A DNA stretch of 64,000 bases from Burkholderia pyrrocinia (GTDB lineage: Bacteria; Pseudomonadota; Gammaproteobacteria; Burkholderiales; Burkholderiaceae), in assembly GCF_022809715.1 (NCBI RefSeq), contig NZ_CP094459.1:1054001-1118000 (forward strand), in the 5' to 3' direction. The position numbers and the translations under genes were made by a program. The notes under the pieces are model-generated. The model was given only the letters and a program-made list of their open reading frames with translations, did no database searches and was not told the DNA's origin. Position 1 is the stretch's first letter, and the number at the start of each line of letters is the position of its first letter. This document shows, one piece after another, positions 17,309 to 28,106 of the stretch.

Positions 17309-17986
17309 ATGGCGGGTCACGATTCCGGTAATGCAAGGCGCGGGCGTGCGTCATTCGGCGCATTCGTCCGCAAGCCGGTCGAGCGCGACGTTGTCGCGAA
17401 CGCCGGTCAGGCTGCCGAACAGGGTAGCCTCGAAGCGACGCAGGCCTGGCCCGACGATGCCGTCGAGGTCGGGGCGGTGGTCGACGCCTACGGCCTGAAG
17501 GGCTGGATCAAGGTGGCGACGCATGCCGATGCCGGTCGCGGCGGCGACGCGTTGCTCAACGCGCGCCGCTGGTGGCTGGAACGCGGTGCGGAGCGGCTTT
17601 CCGTCCGCATCATGCAGTCGAAGACGCACAGCGACACGGTCGTTGCGCAACCCGCGGGCGTCAGCGACCGCGATGCCGCGCTGGCCATGCGCGGCTTTCG
17701 CGTGTTCGTGCGCCGGGAAGATTTCCCGGCATTGGCCGCGGACGAATTCTATTGGGTCGACCTGATCGGTCTCGAAGTCGTCAACGAGCAATCGGTGGCG
17801 CTCGGGAAGGTGAGCGGGATGATCGACAACGGCGTGCATTCGATCATGCGTGTCGAGTATCCGGCGACCGGCAAAGACGGTCAGCCGACCACCGATGAAC
17901 GGTTGATTCCGTTTGTCGGCGTATACGTCAAAACGGTGGACCAGGCGGCGCGTCGCATCGTCGTCGACTGGGAAGCCGATTACTGA
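17309..17986 (+). CDS. rimM: Ribosome maturation factor RimM
   Basis: A 225-residue 16S-processing factor that binds S19 in the 30S head. The N-terminal RimM domain begins [18 protein letters not shown] (about residue 52) and the PRC-barrel follows, with [14 protein letters not shown] and [15 protein letters not shown]. Compared with E. coli RimM (182 residues) it has an extra ~45-residue N-terminal, Ala/Arg-rich stretch, common in Burkholderia. The ATG at 17309 follows GAGG; the TTG at 17306 overlaps it. trmD starts 1 bp after the stop. Confidence 0.94.
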   Translation: MAGHDSGNARRGRASFGAFVRKPVERDVVANAGQAAEQGSLEATQAWPDDAVEVGAVVDAYGLKGWIKVATHADAGRGGDALLNARRWWLERGAERLSVRIMQSKTHSDTVVAQPAGVSDRDAALAMRGFRVFVRREDFPALAADEFYWVDLIGLEVVNEQSVALGKVSGMIDNGVHSIMRVEYPATGKDGQPTTDERLIPFVGVYVKTVDQAARRIVVDWEADY

Positions 17987-17987
17987 A

Positions 17988-18782
17988 ATGAACCAGGTTA
18001 CCGAGAGCGCGGTGCAGTTCGACGTCGTCACGCTCTTTCCCGAGATGTTCCGCGCACTGACCGACTGGGGAATCACCAGCCGGGCCGTCAAGCAAGGGCG
18101 CTTCGGGCTGCGCACCTGGAACCCGCGTGATTTCACGACGGACAACTACCGCACGGTCGACGATCGTCCGTACGGCGGCGGTCCGGGCATGGTAATGCTG
18201 GCCAGGCCGCTCGAAGCTGCGATCGGCGCCGCGAAAGCAGCGCAGGCGGAGCAGGGCATCGCGAGCACGCGCGTCGTGATGATGTCGCCGCAGGGCGCGC
18301 CGCTCACGCACGAGCGAGCGGTGCGGATGGCACAGGAGCCGGGTGTCGTCGTGCTGTGCGGCCGCTATGAAGCGATCGACCAGCGCCTGCTCGACCGTTG
18401 CGTCGACGAGGAAATCAGCCTCGGCGATTTCGTGCTGTCCGGCGGGGAACTGCCGGCGATGGCGATGATGGATGCGGTCGTGCGGTTGCTGCCTGGTGTG
18501 CTGAACGATTCGCAGTCGGCCGTGCAGGACAGTTTCGTCGACGGCCTGCTCGATTGTCCGCACTACACGCGCCCCGAGGAATACGACGGCGTGCGCGTGC
18601 CGGACGTGCTGCTCGGCGGGCATCATGCCGAGATCGAGCGGTGGCGTCGCCAGGAAGCATTGCGGAATACGTTGCGGAAGCGGCCGGACCTGATCGTCCG
18701 GGCGCGTCGCGAAAAGTTGTTGAGCCGTGCTGACGAGGCATGGCTCGCGAACCTCGCACGCGAAGCGAAGGACGCCTCCTGA
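17988..18782 (+). CDS. trmD: tRNA (guanine-37-N1)-methyltransferase
   Basis: A 264-residue SPOUT methyltransferase that makes m1G37 in tRNAs reading CNN codons and so prevents +1 frameshifts. The trefoil-knot SAM site is visible as [27 protein letters not shown] and [30 protein letters not shown] is the conserved N-terminal block, and [10 protein letters not shown] lies in the C-terminal half. It follows rimM almost without a gap and precedes rplS by 132 bp. Confidence 0.96.
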   Translation: MNQVTESAVQFDVVTLFPEMFRALTDWGITSRAVKQGRFGLRTWNPRDFTTDNYRTVDDRPYGGGPGMVMLARPLEAAIGAAKAAQAEQGIASTRVVMMSPQGAPLTHERAVRMAQEPGVVVLCGRYEAIDQRLLDRCVDEEISLGDFVLSGGELPAMAMMDAVVRLLPGVLNDSQSAVQDSFVDGLLDCPHYTRPEEYDGVRVPDVLLGGHHAEIERWRRQEALRNTLRKRPDLIVRARREKLLSRADEAWLANLAREAKDAS

Positions 18783-18914
18783 GGCGGCGTCGCGGGCGGG
18801 AATTGGCGGTGCCGTGCATGCGTGCGCGGTGCCTGATGTGAATCCATCCTCTATCGGGGCCGGCCTGGGAGCAGGCAGGTGCAAACGCCGACACGATGGC
18901 AATAGGAGTCAGTG

Positions 18915-19307
18915 ATGAACCTCATCGCAAAACTTGAGCAGGAAGAAATCGAGCGCGCGCTCGCCGGCAAGACGATCCCCGAATTCGCCCCGGGCGACAC
19001 GGTGATCGTGAACGTGAACGTGGTTGAAGGTAACCGCAAGCGCGTTCAGGCTTACGAAGGCGTCGTGATCGCAATTCGCAACCGTGGCCTGAACTCGAAC
19101 TTCATCGTCCGCAAGATCTCGTCGGGCGAAGGCGTCGAGCGTACGTTCCAGACGTACTCGCCGCTGCTGGCAAGCATCGTCGTGAAGCGCCGCGGTGATG
19201 TGCGTCGCGCGAAGCTGTACTACCTGCGCGAGCGTTCGGGCAAGTCGGCTCGTATCAAGGAAAAGCTGGTGTCGAAGGATCGCACCGCAGCAGCTTCCCA
19301 AGAGTAA
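18915..19307 (+). CDS. rplS: 50S ribosomal protein L19
   Basis: A 130-residue protein at the 30S-50S interface. It shows the typical [12 protein letters not shown] opening, [16 protein letters not shown] and [28 protein letters not shown] at 18904-18908 sets the ATG at 18915 rather than the overlapping GTG one codon earlier. The operon is closed by the terminator at 19319-19345. Confidence 0.97.
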   Translation: MNLIAKLEQEEIERALAGKTIPEFAPGDTVIVNVNVVEGNRKRVQAYEGVVIAIRNRGLNSNFIVRKISSGEGVERTFQTYSPLLASIVVKRRGDVRRAKLYYLRERSGKSARIKEKLVSKDRTAAASQE

Positions 19308-19318
19308 GAGCTGTAAGG

Positions 19319-19345
19319 AAAAAGCACCCGACCGGGTGCTTTTTT
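19319..19345 (+). terminator. Terminator of rpsP-rimM-trmD-rplS
   Basis: AAAAAGCACCCG-ACC-GGGTGCTTTTTT, directly after rplS. Confidence 0.9.
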
Positions 19346-19394
19346 CATTCTGGCGCGACAATATGCTCGATACGACACGAACCAGAGAGCCCCA

Positions 19395-20081
19395 TTGAAC
19401 CGCCGCCCCATCATCGATCCCGAAGTATTGCCGGTCGAAGGCACCGGCGCCGGCCTGCCCGCCATCGATCCCCGCCTGATGACGCCGTCCGGCTTGCGCG
19501 ATCGTTTCGCGCGCACGCTCGACTGGAACGTCGAGCCCGGAGAGGCGAGGCTGCAGGAAGGCGTCGATCCGCGCAGCGCGGCCGTTCTCGTGCCGCTCGT
19601 CACCCGCGAGTCGGGCCTCACCGTGCTGCTGACCCAGCGCGCCGATCACCTGAACGACCACGCCGGGCAGATCAGCTTTCCCGGCGGCCGTCGCGAACCG
19701 TTCGATCGCGACGCGACCGCCACCGCGTTGCGCGAAGCGAAGGAAGAGATCGGGCTGGCCGCCGAACGCGTCGAGATCCTCGGCGCGTTGCCCGACTACC
19801 TGACCGGCACCGGCTTCTGCGTGGCGCCGGTGGTTGGCCTCGTGCATCCGCCGTTCACCGTGCAGGCCGACACGTTCGAAGTCGCCGAGATCTTCGAGGT
19901 GCCGCTCGCGTTCCTGATGAATCCCGCGAACCATCAGGTCCGCGTGTTTCGCTGGGAAGGCGGCGAGCGTCGTTTTTTTGCGATGCCCTATCCGAACGGC
20001 GAACCGGGCGGGCATTACTTCATCTGGGGCGCAACTGCCGCCATGTTTCGCAATCTGTACCGCTTCTTGGCCGCTGCATAG
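19395..20081 (+). CDS. CoA pyrophosphatase-type Nudix hydrolase
   Basis: A 228-residue Nudix protein. The Nudix box reads GGRREPFDRDATATALREAKEEIGL (only its core GGR...REAKEEIGL is needed for the call), preceded by the LLTQRADHLNDHAGQISFP stretch that marks the CoA-diphosphatase (NudL/YeaB) subgroup, which splits CoA into phosphopantetheine and ADP. The first start in the frame is a TTG at 19395; the first ATG is at 19479 and would drop 28 residues that look coding (RRPIIDPEVLPVEGTG), so I keep the TTG with reserve. It lies 50 bp after the rplS terminator. Confidence 0.86.
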   Translation: MNRRPIIDPEVLPVEGTGAGLPAIDPRLMTPSGLRDRFARTLDWNVEPGEARLQEGVDPRSAAVLVPLVTRESGLTVLLTQRADHLNDHAGQISFPGGRREPFDRDATATALREAKEEIGLAAERVEILGALPDYLTGTGFCVAPVVGLVHPPFTVQADTFEVAEIFEVPLAFLMNPANHQVRVFRWEGGERRFFAMPYPNGEPGGHYFIWGATAAMFRNLYRFLAAA

Positions 20082-20201
20082 ACGCGCATACCGGCACATG
20101 CGCGCGGCCGGCCGCCGGGCGGCTGCGTCGGCAGCCATGCTCGGCTTACGCTGTGCTATCGTTATGCAAAAAATGACATAACTCCGAAGACGGCGCCACG
20201 C

Positions 20202-21140
20202 ATGACTTTCTTTTCGGTTCTCCTTGCCCTCATCATCGAACAGGTCCGCGCGTTGTCGCCGAACAATCCGGTGTTCGCGCTGTTCCAGTTTCATGCGGAA
20301 ACCGTCGCGCATGGCCTCGACGCCGGCAAGCAGAAGCACGGCATCCTCGCGTGGCTCGCGGTCGTGCTGCCCTGGGTGCTGGTCGTCGCACTGATCTATT
20401 TCCTGCTGTACAAGGTGAGCTTCGTGCTCGCGTTCCTGTGGAACGTGGTCGTCGTGTATTTCACGCTTGGCTTCCGACAGTTCAGCCATTACTTCACCGA
20501 CATCCATCTCGCGCTCAACAACGACGACGTGCCGCGCGCGCGCGAAATCCTGCGCGAGTGGACGGGCATCGACACGGTCGACATGCCGGTCGGCGAAATC
20601 GTCCGCCATACGCTGATTCACGCGGTTGTCGCATCGCATCGCCACGTGTTCGGCGTGTTCTTCTGGTATGTGCTGCCGATCGGGCCGGCCGGCGCCGTGC
20701 TGTACCGGATTTCCGAATACCTCGCGCGCAGCTGGTCGACGCCGGGCGACGAGCGCACGGCCGCTTTCTCGACGTTCGCGCAACGCGCGTTCTTCGTGAT
20801 CGACTGGATTCCCGCGCGACTGACCGCACTCGGCTTCGCGATCGTCGGCAATTTCGAGGATGCGATCTACGCGTGGCGCAACCACACGCGCCAGTGGCCC
20901 GACCCGAACGACGGCGTGCTGCTGGCAGCCGGCAGCGGGGCGCTCGGTGCGCGTCTCGCGGGGCCGCTCGCGGAACCGTCGAGCCTCGACGCGCTGGCGG
21001 TCGGCGACAGCGGTCCGTTGACGGTCGGTGACGATTGCACGCCGCGTACGCTGCAGTCGGCGGTCGGTCTCGTCTGGCGTGCGGTGATCCTGTGGATGAT
21101 CCTGCTGCTGATGCTGACGCTTGCCGTCTGGGTGTCGTGA
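20202..21140 (+). CDS. CobD/CbiB-family (AmpE-like) inner-membrane protein
   Basis: A 312-residue integral membrane protein with about four to five hydrophobic segments (near residues 1-12, 48-90, 145-170, 210-225 and 290-312). The opening MTFFSVLLALIIEQVRAL and the motif FRQFSHYFTDIHLALNNDD fit the CobD/CbiB-AmpE superfamily. True CobD makes adenosylcobinamide; AmpE senses cell-wall status. No cobalamin or ampicillin-resistance gene is next to it, so which role applies is open. It is single, with its own terminator. Confidence 0.75.
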   Translation: MTFFSVLLALIIEQVRALSPNNPVFALFQFHAETVAHGLDAGKQKHGILAWLAVVLPWVLVVALIYFLLYKVSFVLAFLWNVVVVYFTLGFRQFSHYFTDIHLALNNDDVPRAREILREWTGIDTVDMPVGEIVRHTLIHAVVASHRHVFGVFFWYVLPIGPAGAVLYRISEYLARSWSTPGDERTAAFSTFAQRAFFVIDWIPARLTALGFAIVGNFEDAIYAWRNHTRQWPDPNDGVLLAAGSGALGARLAGPLAEPSSLDALAVGDSGPLTVGDDCTPRTLQSAVGLVWRAVILWMILLLMLTLAVWVS

Positions 21141-21168
21141 CGGGGCCGCGCAGCGCCCGATGAAAGGC

Positions 21169-21195
21169 AAAGGCCGGCTTGATGCCGGCCTTTTT
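21169..21195. terminator. Bidirectional terminator after the CobD-like gene
   Basis: AAAGGCCGGC-TTGAT-GCCGGCCTTTTT lies between two converging transcription units. Confidence 0.88.
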
Positions 21196-21203
21196 GCTGT
21201 GGG

Positions 21204-21521
21204 TCAGTCGTCGAGCGGATCGCGCACGGCACCGCATTGCCAGCACGCCGTGAACTGGGCCTCGAGCGCTTCGCCGCACTGTCGGCAGCGCCACGGCGCG
21301 GCGCCGGCCGACGGGCCGTGCGACGCGGCATCGAGCAGCCGGCGAGCGAGCGCGTCGTCGCGTTCGTCGTCGAGCCACAGCTCGGGCGTGCACGCGTCGG
21401 CGGGCAGGCCGCCGAGTGCGCCGGTCGCGTAGCAGTTATGCAGCTCGCAACCGACGCCGGCCACCTGGAGCACGTTGGCCCAATGCTGCGCCGTCGCAAG
21501 ATCGGGTGCCTTGAAACGCAT
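21204..21521 (-). CDS. DUF2007-domain protein with C-terminal zinc-ribbon-like cysteines
   Basis: A 105-residue small cytoplasmic protein. The first 60 residues (MRFKAPDLATAQHWANVLQ, later LWLDDERDDALARRLL) look like the DUF2007 putative signal-transducing domain. The tail has two CxxC pairs (CRQCGEALEAQFTACWQCG), a zinc-ribbon layout. It is the last gene of the M48-rsgA-DUF2007 operon, 62 bp after rsgA. Function unknown. Confidence 0.7.
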   Translation of the reverse strand: MRFKAPDLATAQHWANVLQVAGVGCELHNCYATGALGGLPADACTPELWLDDERDDALARRLLDAASHGPSAGAAPWRCRQCGEALEAQFTACWQCGAVRDPLDD

Positions 21522-21583
21522 GGCGGCTCCTGTCGATGAAGGCCGGCCCGAACGGCATTGGCCGCCGCGCGCCTGTCGCGCGA

Positions 21584-22525
21584 TCAGCGGACGATCTGGC
21601 TCGCCTCGTGCACGAGCTGCGCATACAGCGCGTGCCGCGACGGCGCGATGCGGCCGTCGTCGACCGCTTCGAGAATCGCGCAGCCGGGCTCGTGCAGATG
21701 ATGACAATTATAGAAACGGCAGTCCGCGAGCAGAGGCCGGAACTCCGGAAATGCGCGCTCGAGACGGCCTTCCGTCAGATGGTAGAGGCCGAACTCCTGG
21801 AAGCCCGGCGAATCGATCAGCGCGCCGCCGCCCTCCAGCGGGTAGAGGCGCGTGAACGTCGTCGTGTGGCGGCCGCTGTTGAGCGCGGCCGAGATCTCGC
21901 GCGTCGCGGCTTCGGCGTCGGGAACCAGCAGGTTCACGAGCGTCGACTTGCCCATCCCGGACTGGCCGAGCAGGATCGTCGAATGGCCGGCGAGGTGCGG
22001 CATCAGTTGCGCGCGCGCGTCGTCGGGCGAGCCCTTTACCGACAGTTCGAGCACGTCGTAGCCGAGTGCGCGGTACGGCGCGAGGCGCTCGCGCGCGACC
22101 GGCAGCGCAGCTTCGACGTCGATCTTGTTCAGCACGACGAGCGGTTTCAGCTCGTTCGCCTCGGCGGCGATCAGCGCGCGGCCGAGCAGGTCTTCGCTGA
22201 AATAGGGTTCGGTCGCGAGCACGATCAGCAACTGGTCGAGGTTGGCCGCGAAGAGCTTCGACTTGAACTGGTCGGAACGGTACAGCAGGTTGCGCCGCTC
22301 GCCGATCTCGACGATCACGCCCTGGTCGGCCGACGCGTGTTCGTACACGACGCGGTCGCCGACCGCGATGTCGCTCTTCTTGCCGCGCGGGAAGCACTGC
22401 AGCATCGGGCCGCCGTCGTCGGGCGCGACGATGTAGTGGCGGCCGTGCGCCGCGATCACGCGGCCTTCGACACGTTGCGCGCCCGACGCGCGCGGGGCCG
22501 GCTTGCGGGAAGGCGGCCGGCTCAT
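21584..22525 (-). CDS. rsgA: Small ribosomal subunit biogenesis GTPase RsgA
   Basis: A 313-residue circularly permuted GTPase that releases factors from late 30S precursors. An OB-fold comes first (residues 20-85, [17 protein letters not shown]). The GTPase motifs appear in the permuted order: G4 LNKID, G1 [12 protein letters not shown], then G3 DSPGF. The C-terminal zinc knuckle is [14 protein letters not shown]. The start codon overlaps the stop of the M48 protease gene by four bases (ATGA), so the two are translationally coupled. Confidence 0.94.
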   Translation of the reverse strand: MSRPPSRKPAPRASGAQRVEGRVIAAHGRHYIVAPDDGGPMLQCFPRGKKSDIAVGDRVVYEHASADQGVIVEIGERRNLLYRSDQFKSKLFAANLDQLLIVLATEPYFSEDLLGRALIAAEANELKPLVVLNKIDVEAALPVARERLAPYRALGYDVLELSVKGSPDDARAQLMPHLAGHSTILLGQSGMGKSTLVNLLVPDAEAATREISAALNSGRHTTTFTRLYPLEGGGALIDSPGFQEFGLYHLTEGRLERAFPEFRPLLADCRFYNCHHLHEPGCAILEAVDDGRIAPSRHALYAQLVHEASQIVR

Positions 22526-23781
22526 GCGAGCTGCAGCAGGCGGTCGATCCGCTGCGATGCGGGCGGATGCGAGTAGTAGAAGGCCGTGTAGACGGGGTCG
22601 GGCGTCAGCGTCGACGCGTTGTCCTCGTAGAGTTTCACGAGCGCGCTGACGAGATCCTGCGCGTCGGTCTGGCTGGCCGCGAACGCGTCGGCCTCGAATT
22701 CGTGCTTGCGCGACGTGAGGCTGCTGAACGGCGTCGCGAAGAACAGGAACACCGGAATGGCGAGGAAGAACAGCACGAGCGCGGCGCCTGCATTGCTCGT
22801 GTCGAGCGACGGCGTGACGCCGAGCCCCGTATAGAACCAGGTGCGCTGCGCCAGCCAGCCGAGCAGTGCGAGCAGCACGAGGCTCAGCACGAACGACACG
22901 AGCATCCGCTTCATCACGTGGCGGCGCTTGAAATGGCCGAGTTCGTGCGCGAGCACGGCTTCGATTTCCTGGCCGGACAGGCGCGCGAGCAGCGTGTCGA
23001 AGAACACGATCCGCTTCGATGCGCCAAAGCCCGTGAAGTACGCGTTGCCGTGCGCGGAGCGGCGGCTGCCGTCCATCACGAACAGCCCCTTCGCCGCGAA
23101 GCCGCAGCGCTTCATCAGCGACTCGATGCGCAAGCGCAGCGCGTCGTCCTTCAGCGGCTCGAACTTGTTGAAGAGCGGTGCGATGAAGGTCGGGTAGATC
23201 AGCAGCACGAGCATCTGGAACGCGACCCAGACGATCCAGGTCCACAGCCACCACAGGCTGCCGGCCTGGTTCATCAGCCACAGCACGGCGAACAGCAGCG
23301 GCAGGCCGAGCGCGGCGCCGAGCAGCGTGTTCTTCAGCATGTCGGTGAAGAACAGCCGCTTCGTCATCCGGTTGAAGCCGAAACGCTGCTCGATCCCGAA
23401 CTGGCGGTAATACTCGAACGGGACGTCGATCACGCTCGTGATCACGAGCACCGCGGCGACGAGCGCGACCTGCTGCCCGTAACCGCGGCCGAGCCAGCCG
23501 GTCAGCAGCGTGTCGAGCGCGCCGACGCCGCCGAGCAGCGTGAGGCCGACCAGCACGGCCGCGCTGACGACGATCTCGAGCATCGTCAGCCGGGTGCGCT
23601 CGACCGTATAGTCGGCCGCGCGCTGGTGGGCGGTCAGCGGGATGGTTGCGCTGAACTGCGCCGGCACGCCGTTGCGGTGCGCGGCGACGAAGCGAATCTG
23701 CCGCGACGCGAGCCACAGCTTGGTGACGACCATCGCGAGCACGGCGAGCGCGAACAACAGGGTGAACGAAAAGGGTGACAT
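22522..23781 (-). CDS. M48-family (Ste24-like) membrane metalloprotease
   Basis: A 419-residue integral membrane protease resembling CAAX prenyl protease 1. There are about seven hydrophobic segments. The zinc site is the HELGH at residues 279-283 in [14 protein letters not shown], with the third ligand in EFEADAFA (HEFEAD, near residue 355). The N-terminal [18 protein letters not shown] block is characteristic of Ste24. Bacteria lack prenylated CAAX proteins, so the physiological role is probably membrane protein quality control. The ATG at 23781 is preferred to a TTG four codons earlier. It is coupled to rsgA. Confidence 0.88.
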   Translation of the reverse strand: MSPFSFTLLFALAVLAMVVTKLWLASRQIRFVAAHRNGVPAQFSATIPLTAHQRAADYTVERTRLTMLEIVVSAAVLVGLTLLGGVGALDTLLTGWLGRGYGQQVALVAAVLVITSVIDVPFEYYRQFGIEQRFGFNRMTKRLFFTDMLKNTLLGAALGLPLLFAVLWLMNQAGSLWWLWTWIVWVAFQMLVLLIYPTFIAPLFNKFEPLKDDALRLRIESLMKRCGFAAKGLFVMDGSRRSAHGNAYFTGFGASKRIVFFDTLLARLSGQEIEAVLAHELGHFKRRHVMKRMLVSFVLSLVLLALLGWLAQRTWFYTGLGVTPSLDTSNAGAALVLFFLAIPVFLFFATPFSSLTSRKHEFEADAFAASQTDAQDLVSALVKLYEDNASTLTPDPVYTAFYYSHPPASQRIDRLLQLA

Positions 23782-23899
23782 CGAAGGCGCCAAAGGGGTT
23801 CTATGCGAGAATTATATGTTCTTGCGGACCGGGCCCGCTGATGCGTTGCCGGCCGCCCGGGCGGCGCCGCGCGCCGTCCGCCATTTTCCAGGATGACTC

Positions 23900-24520
23900 A
23901 TGACCGATACCGCCGCTTCCGCCAGCCAGCCCGCGCTCGTGCGCAACGAGTTGAACCTCGTCTGGCTCGACATGGAGATGACGGGCCTCGACCCGGATAA
24001 CGACCGCATCATCGAGATCGCGGTCGTCGTGACCAATTCCACGCTCGACGTTGCCGTCGAAGGCCCCGTGTTCGCGATCCACCAGAGCGACGAAACGCTC
24101 GCGAAGATGGACGACTGGAACAAGTCGACGCACGGCCGCTCGGGCCTGATCGACCGCGTGCGCGCATCGACCGTGACCGAGGCGGAAGCCGCCGCGCAGC
24201 TGCAGGCGTTCCTCGCGCAGTACGTGTCGCCCGGCAAGTCGCCGATGTGCGGCAACTCGATCTGCCAGGACCGCCGTTTCATGGCGCGCTGGATGCCCGA
24301 ATTCGAGAAATTCTTCCACTACCGCAATCTCGACGTCAGCACGCTCAAGGAGCTGTGCCGCCGCTGGCAGCCCGCGATCTACAAGGGCTTCCAGAAGCGC
24401 GCGATGCACACGGCGCTCGCGGACATCCACGAGTCGATCGACGAGCTGAAGTACTACCGCGAGCATTTCCTGATTCCGGCCGCGCCGGCGTCGGCAGGCG
24501 AGTCCGCGCCGGCCGCCTGA
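23900..24520 (+). CDS. orn: Oligoribonuclease
   Basis: A 206-residue DEDDh 3'-5' exonuclease that degrades 2-5-mer RNAs and pGpG from c-di-GMP turnover. Exo motifs: DMEMTGLDP with the first Asp/Glu pair, [18 protein letters not shown] with the second Asp, and [18 protein letters not shown] with the catalytic His and last Asp. Length is slightly above E. coli Orn (181) because of short Ala-rich ends. Divergent from the M48 gene; converges on mog. Confidence 0.95.
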   Translation: MTDTAASASQPALVRNELNLVWLDMEMTGLDPDNDRIIEIAVVVTNSTLDVAVEGPVFAIHQSDETLAKMDDWNKSTHGRSGLIDRVRASTVTEAEAAAQLQAFLAQYVSPGKSPMCGNSICQDRRFMARWMPEFEKFFHYRNLDVSTLKELCRRWQPAIYKGFQKRAMHTALADIHESIDELKYYREHFLIPAAPASAGESAPAA

Positions 24521-24554
24521 GCGGGCCGGCACGCGCTCAGCGCTCGGTACACGC

Positions 24555-25163
24555 TCAGCGCTGCGCGCTTTTCGGCCGGAACGCCGCGACCACCGCGGCG
24601 TCGGTCTCGATGTACGGGCCGCCGATCAGGTCGATGCAGTAGGGCACCGCGGCGAAGATGCCGGGCACGGTCGACTTGCCGTCGGCGTCGCGCAGCCCTT
24701 CGAGCGTTTCCCGGATCGACTTCGGCTGGCCGGGCAGGTTGATGATCAGCGCCGCATGGTCGGCCGTCTCGCGAATCACCGCGACCTGCCGCGACAGGAT
24801 CGCGGTCGGCACGAAATTCAGGCTGATCTGCCGCATCTGTTCGCCGAATCCCGGCATTTCCTTCGTCGCCACGGCCAGCGTGGCCTCGGGCGTCACGTCG
24901 CGGCGCGCGGGGCCCGTGCCGCCCGTCGTCAGCACGAGGTCGCAGCCTGCGACGTCGACGAGCTCGGCGAGCGTGGCGGAGATCGTCGGCGCGTCGTCCT
25001 GGATCAGCCGGGTTTCGGCGCGCCACGGCGAGACCAGCGCGCCGGCGAGCCACTCCTGCAGCGCCGGAATACCCTTGTCTTCATAGACACCCGTGCTGGC
25101 ACGGTCGCTGATCGATACGAGACCGACGACGAGCTCGTCCGGGTGGTTACGCTTCGTCGTCAT
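24555..25163 (-). CDS. mog: Molybdopterin adenylyltransferase
   Basis: A 202-residue protein that adenylylates molybdopterin before Mo insertion by MoeA. The MoCF fold has [19 protein letters not shown] at the N-terminus, the [16 protein letters not shown] substrate loop and [14 protein letters not shown] lies 7-10 bp before the ATG at 25163. It overlaps the end of darP by 17 bp and is transcribed after it. The other Mo cofactor genes of this window are 27 kb away (moeA, mobA, moaA). Confidence 0.92.
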   Translation of the reverse strand: MTTKRNHPDELVVGLVSISDRASTGVYEDKGIPALQEWLAGALVSPWRAETRLIQDDAPTISATLAELVDVAGCDLVLTTGGTGPARRDVTPEATLAVATKEMPGFGEQMRQISLNFVPTAILSRQVAVIRETADHAALIINLPGQPKSIRETLEGLRDADGKSTVPGIFAAVPYCIDLIGGPYIETDAAVVAAFRPKSAQR

Positions 25164-25749
25164 GGTCGTCTCCGGCGTCGTCGGCCGCTTCGTCATCCCC
25201 GCCGGGCGTGCCGCTCGCGGTCTTGACCCACTGGAACAGCTCGCGGAAATAGCGCGGCGGCTTGCCTTGCTGCGCTTCCTTGCGCGCGTTGCGGATCAGC
25301 GTGCGGCCTTCCTGGATGTCGGCGTCGGGGTGCTGGCGCAGGAATTCGGTCAACGCGTCGTCGCTGGCGAGCAACTGTTCGCGGGTGCGTTCGATCCAGT
25401 GCAGGCGGGCCGTCGCGGCCTTGTTCACGCCGCGCTGCGCGTCGAGCGCGGTGCGCAGCGCGGCCGTCTCGTCGTCGGCCAGCGAGCGCATCACGCGGCC
25501 GACGTACTGGAGCTGGCGGCGCTTGCCTTCGTGATCGGTGATCCGGCGCGCCTCGCGAACGGCGTCCGCGAGGGCTTCCGGCATCGGCATGCGCTTGAGC
25601 GCGTCCTTCGGCAGGTCGACGAGCGCCTGGCCGAGCTCCTGCAGCGCGTGCATCTCGCGCTTCAACTGGGATTTGCTGGGGCGATCGTAGCCGTTGTCGT
25701 CGTCTTCGACGGCATGCTCGATCGGCTGAATTCGGGTTTTGCGTGTCAT
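25147..25749 (-). CDS. darP: Ribosome biogenesis factor DarP (DUF615, YjgA)
   Basis: About 200 residues of charged, mostly helical protein. The conserved DUF615 core runs from [18 protein letters not shown] to [18 protein letters not shown]. DarP acts in late 50S assembly at the peptidyl-transferase centre. The C-terminus is very acidic ([16 protein letters not shown]). The start is uncertain: ATG at 25749 (MTRKTRIQP) or three codons earlier at 25758. Divergent from pmbA, the same neighbour as in E. coli (yjgA-pmbA). Confidence 0.9.
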   Translation of the reverse strand: MTRKTRIQPIEHAVEDDDNGYDRPSKSQLKREMHALQELGQALVDLPKDALKRMPMPEALADAVREARRITDHEGKRRQLQYVGRVMRSLADDETAALRTALDAQRGVNKAATARLHWIERTREQLLASDDALTEFLRQHPDADIQEGRTLIRNARKEAQQGKPPRYFRELFQWVKTASGTPGGDDEAADDAGDDHDDEA

Positions 25750-25876
25750 GGGCGGCATTGTATCGCGGCGCGGACACCCCAAGCTTGTCTGTGTCCGTCC
25801 CCGGACCTTGCTATGATCGCGGGATACGCAACATTTTGAACATGCGGGCGCCCGCCCGCCACCGGATACCAAGACG

Positions 25877-27247
25877 ATGGCAGCCAATCTCGACGTACAA
25901 GCGCGCTATTTCCCGCACACGCAGGACCAGCTCAAAGAAATCGCATCGGACATCCTTCGCCATGCGAAGGCACTCGGCGCGACGGACGCCGCGACCGAAA
26001 TCTCCGAGGGCGACGGCCTGTCGGTGTCGGTGCGCCGCGGCGAAGTCGAAACGATCGAGCACAACCGCGACAAGATGGTCGGCGTGACCGTGTTCATCGG
26101 CAAGAAGCGCGGCAACGCGAGCACGTCCGATTTTTCGCCGGCCGCGATCAAGGATACCGTCGCTGCCGCCTACAACATCGCACGTTTCACGGCCGAGGAC
26201 GAAGCGGCCGGCCTGGCCGAGGCCGAGCTGCTCGAAACCGACCCGCGCGACCTCGATCTCTATCATCCGTGGGCGCTGACGGCCGACGAGGCCGTCGAGC
26301 TCGCCCGCCGCGCGGAAGATGCCGCATTCGCGGTCAGCGCGCAGATCCGCAATTCGGAAGGCGCGAGCGTGTCGGCGCAGCATTCGCAGTTCGTGCTCGC
26401 GACGTCGCGCGGCTTCCTGTCCGGCTATCCGTACTCGCGCCACTACATCGCATGCGCGCCGATCGCGGGCAGCGGCCGTCAAATGCAGCGCGACGACTGG
26501 TATTCGTCGAAGCGCAGCGCGATCGATCTCGCGGCACCCGAAGCGGTGGGCCGTTACGCGGCCGAGCGTGCGCTCGCGCGGATGGGCGCGCGCCGTCTCG
26601 ACACCCGCAAGGTGCCCGTGCTGTTCGAGGCGCCGCTCGCGGCCGGCCTGCTCGGCGCATTCGTGCAGGCCGTGAGCGGCGGCGCGCTGTACCGCAAGAC
26701 GTCGTTCCTCGTCGACAGCCTCGGCAAGCCGGTGTTTGCGCCGCATATCCAGGTCGTCGAGGATCCGCACGTGCCGCGCGCGATGGGCAGCGCGCCGTTC
26801 GACGAGGAAGGCGTGCGTACGCGCGCGCGCAGCGTCGTCAAGGACGGCGTCGTCGAAGGCTACTTCCTGTCGACCTATTCGGCACGCAAGCTCGGCACGC
26901 AGACCACCGGCAACGCGGGCGGCTCGCACAACCTCGCGCTACGCAGCTCGAACACGCAGCCGGGCGACGATTTCGACGCGATGCTGAAGAAGCTCGGTAC
27001 GGGCCTGCTGCTGACCGAGCTGATGGGGCAGGGCGTGAACTACGTGACGGGCGACTATTCGCGCGGCGCGGCGGGTTTCTGGGTCGAGAACGGCGTGATC
27101 CAGTACCCGGTCGAGGAAATCACCGTCGCGAGCACGCTGCAGGAGATGTTCCGCCATATCGTCGCGATCGGCGCCGATTCGATCGTCCGCGGCACGAAGG
27201 AAACGGGCTCGGTGCTGATCGAGCAGATGACGATCGCAGGGCAGTAA
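25877..27247 (+). CDS. pmbA: PmbA/TldE, subunit of the TldD-TldE metalloprotease
   Basis: A 456-residue partner of TldD; the pair trims peptides such as microcin precursors and labile antitoxins. Blocks seen are [19 protein letters not shown] near the N-terminus, [30 protein letters not shown] and [21 protein letters not shown] near the end. TldE lacks the zinc-binding HExxxH of TldD, and none is found here, so this is the non-catalytic subunit. A TATGAT at 25812-25817 may be the -10 element. The gene ends at a terminator shared with folA. Confidence 0.94.
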   Translation: MAANLDVQARYFPHTQDQLKEIASDILRHAKALGATDAATEISEGDGLSVSVRRGEVETIEHNRDKMVGVTVFIGKKRGNASTSDFSPAAIKDTVAAAYNIARFTAEDEAAGLAEAELLETDPRDLDLYHPWALTADEAVELARRAEDAAFAVSAQIRNSEGASVSAQHSQFVLATSRGFLSGYPYSRHYIACAPIAGSGRQMQRDDWYSSKRSAIDLAAPEAVGRYAAERALARMGARRLDTRKVPVLFEAPLAAGLLGAFVQAVSGGALYRKTSFLVDSLGKPVFAPHIQVVEDPHVPRAMGSAPFDEEGVRTRARSVVKDGVVEGYFLSTYSARKLGTQTTGNAGGSHNLALRSSNTQPGDDFDAMLKKLGTGLLLTELMGQGVNYVTGDYSRGAAGFWVENGVIQYPVEEITVASTLQEMFRHIVAIGADSIVRGTKETGSVLIEQMTIAGQ

Positions 27248-27278
27248 GCCGCGCGCGGCGCAGGCCGCCACGAAACGA

Positions 27279-27310
27279 AAAAGCCCGACCGGCGCGAGCC
27301 GGTCGGGCTT
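27279..27310. terminator. Bidirectional terminator between pmbA and folA
   Basis: AAAGCCCGACCGGC-GCGA-GCCGGTCGGGCTT, a nearly perfect 13-bp stem. Confidence 0.88.
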
Positions 27311-27330
27311 TGCTCATTGTGCGCGACGCG

Positions 27331-27831
27331 TCAGATGCGCTTGCGCTCGTAGACGACGAACGCATAACCGAACGTGTTCGGCGCGGCAGCCTGGTGTGCA
27401 TCGCGCGAGACTTCCTGCCAGTGCGCGGCGTCGGGCGCAGGGAACGATGCATCGCCGTCGAAGTCGGCATCGATCTCGGTGACGACCAGTTTATCCGCGA
27501 GCACGAGGCCTTCCGCGTAGAGTTGCGCACCGCCGATCAGGAATGCTTCGGGCACGCCGTCACGTGCGGCGAGCGCCAGCGCGTCGGCGAGCGACGTGAC
27601 CGTATCGCAGCCATCGAAGCGGCGCGTTGCGTCGCGCGTGACGACGATGTTGCGGCGGCCCGGCAGCGGCCGGCCGATCGACTCGTGGGTCTTGCGGCCC
27701 ATCACGATCGGCGCGCCCATCGTCGTGCGCTTGAAGAACGCGAGATCCTCGGGAAGTTTCCAGGGCAACTGGTTGTCGCGGCCAATGATGCCGTTGCGGG
27801 CACGCGCGACGATCAGGGTCAACGTCGTCAT
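27331..27831 (-). CDS. folA: Dihydrofolate reductase
   Basis: A 166-residue NADPH-dependent enzyme that regenerates tetrahydrofolate after thymidylate synthesis. The active site is [21 protein letters not shown], where the Glu-Asp after LP supplies the acid. Further NADPH-binding blocks are [19 protein letters not shown] and [13 protein letters not shown]. thyA is 2.5 kb away on the other strand, so the usual thyA-folA partners stay near each other. ATG at 27831 gives the standard length. Confidence 0.95.
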   Translation of the reverse strand: MTTLTLIVARARNGIIGRDNQLPWKLPEDLAFFKRTTMGAPIVMGRKTHESIGRPLPGRRNIVVTRDATRRFDGCDTVTSLADALALAARDGVPEAFLIGGAQLYAEGLVLADKLVVTEIDADFDGDASFPAPDAAHWQEVSRDAHQAAAPNTFGYAFVVYERKRI

Positions 27832-27971
27832 GAAGGTCGGAGAAGAGGAAAGCCGGAATGGCGCCGATTCTACCGGAACGGCGGTGCATGCCGGATTCCT
27901 CGCACCTGCATCGGCTTTCCGGTGTTGCGCGCCGCGATGCGCGATGCAGTGGCGGCGCGGCGACGGACTGA

Positions 27972-28003
27972 GTAAAAAGAGTGCCCGCCGGGGGACGGAG
28001 CAC
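27972..28003 (-). terminator. Possible terminator for the small exported-protein gene
   Basis: On the minus strand GTGCTC...GGGCAC forms a short G-C-rich stem followed by TCTTTTTACT. The stem is imperfect, so this is tentative. The rest of the 275-bp gap 27832-28106 shows no gene. Confidence 0.35.
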
Positions 28004-28106
28004 AAAAAAACGTTTCGTGTCGCGGGGGCGGTGAGGGTGGTCGCGATCGATGCTGTCGGCCGATTCGGATAACTACGGAATCCTCATCGAATGGATTGGT
28101 GCATGC

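Noticed and set aside
18909..21170. 753-codon minus-strand open frame
   Set aside because: It runs across rplS, the Nudix gene and the CobD-like gene, all well supported on the plus strand; high GC keeps such antisense frames open.
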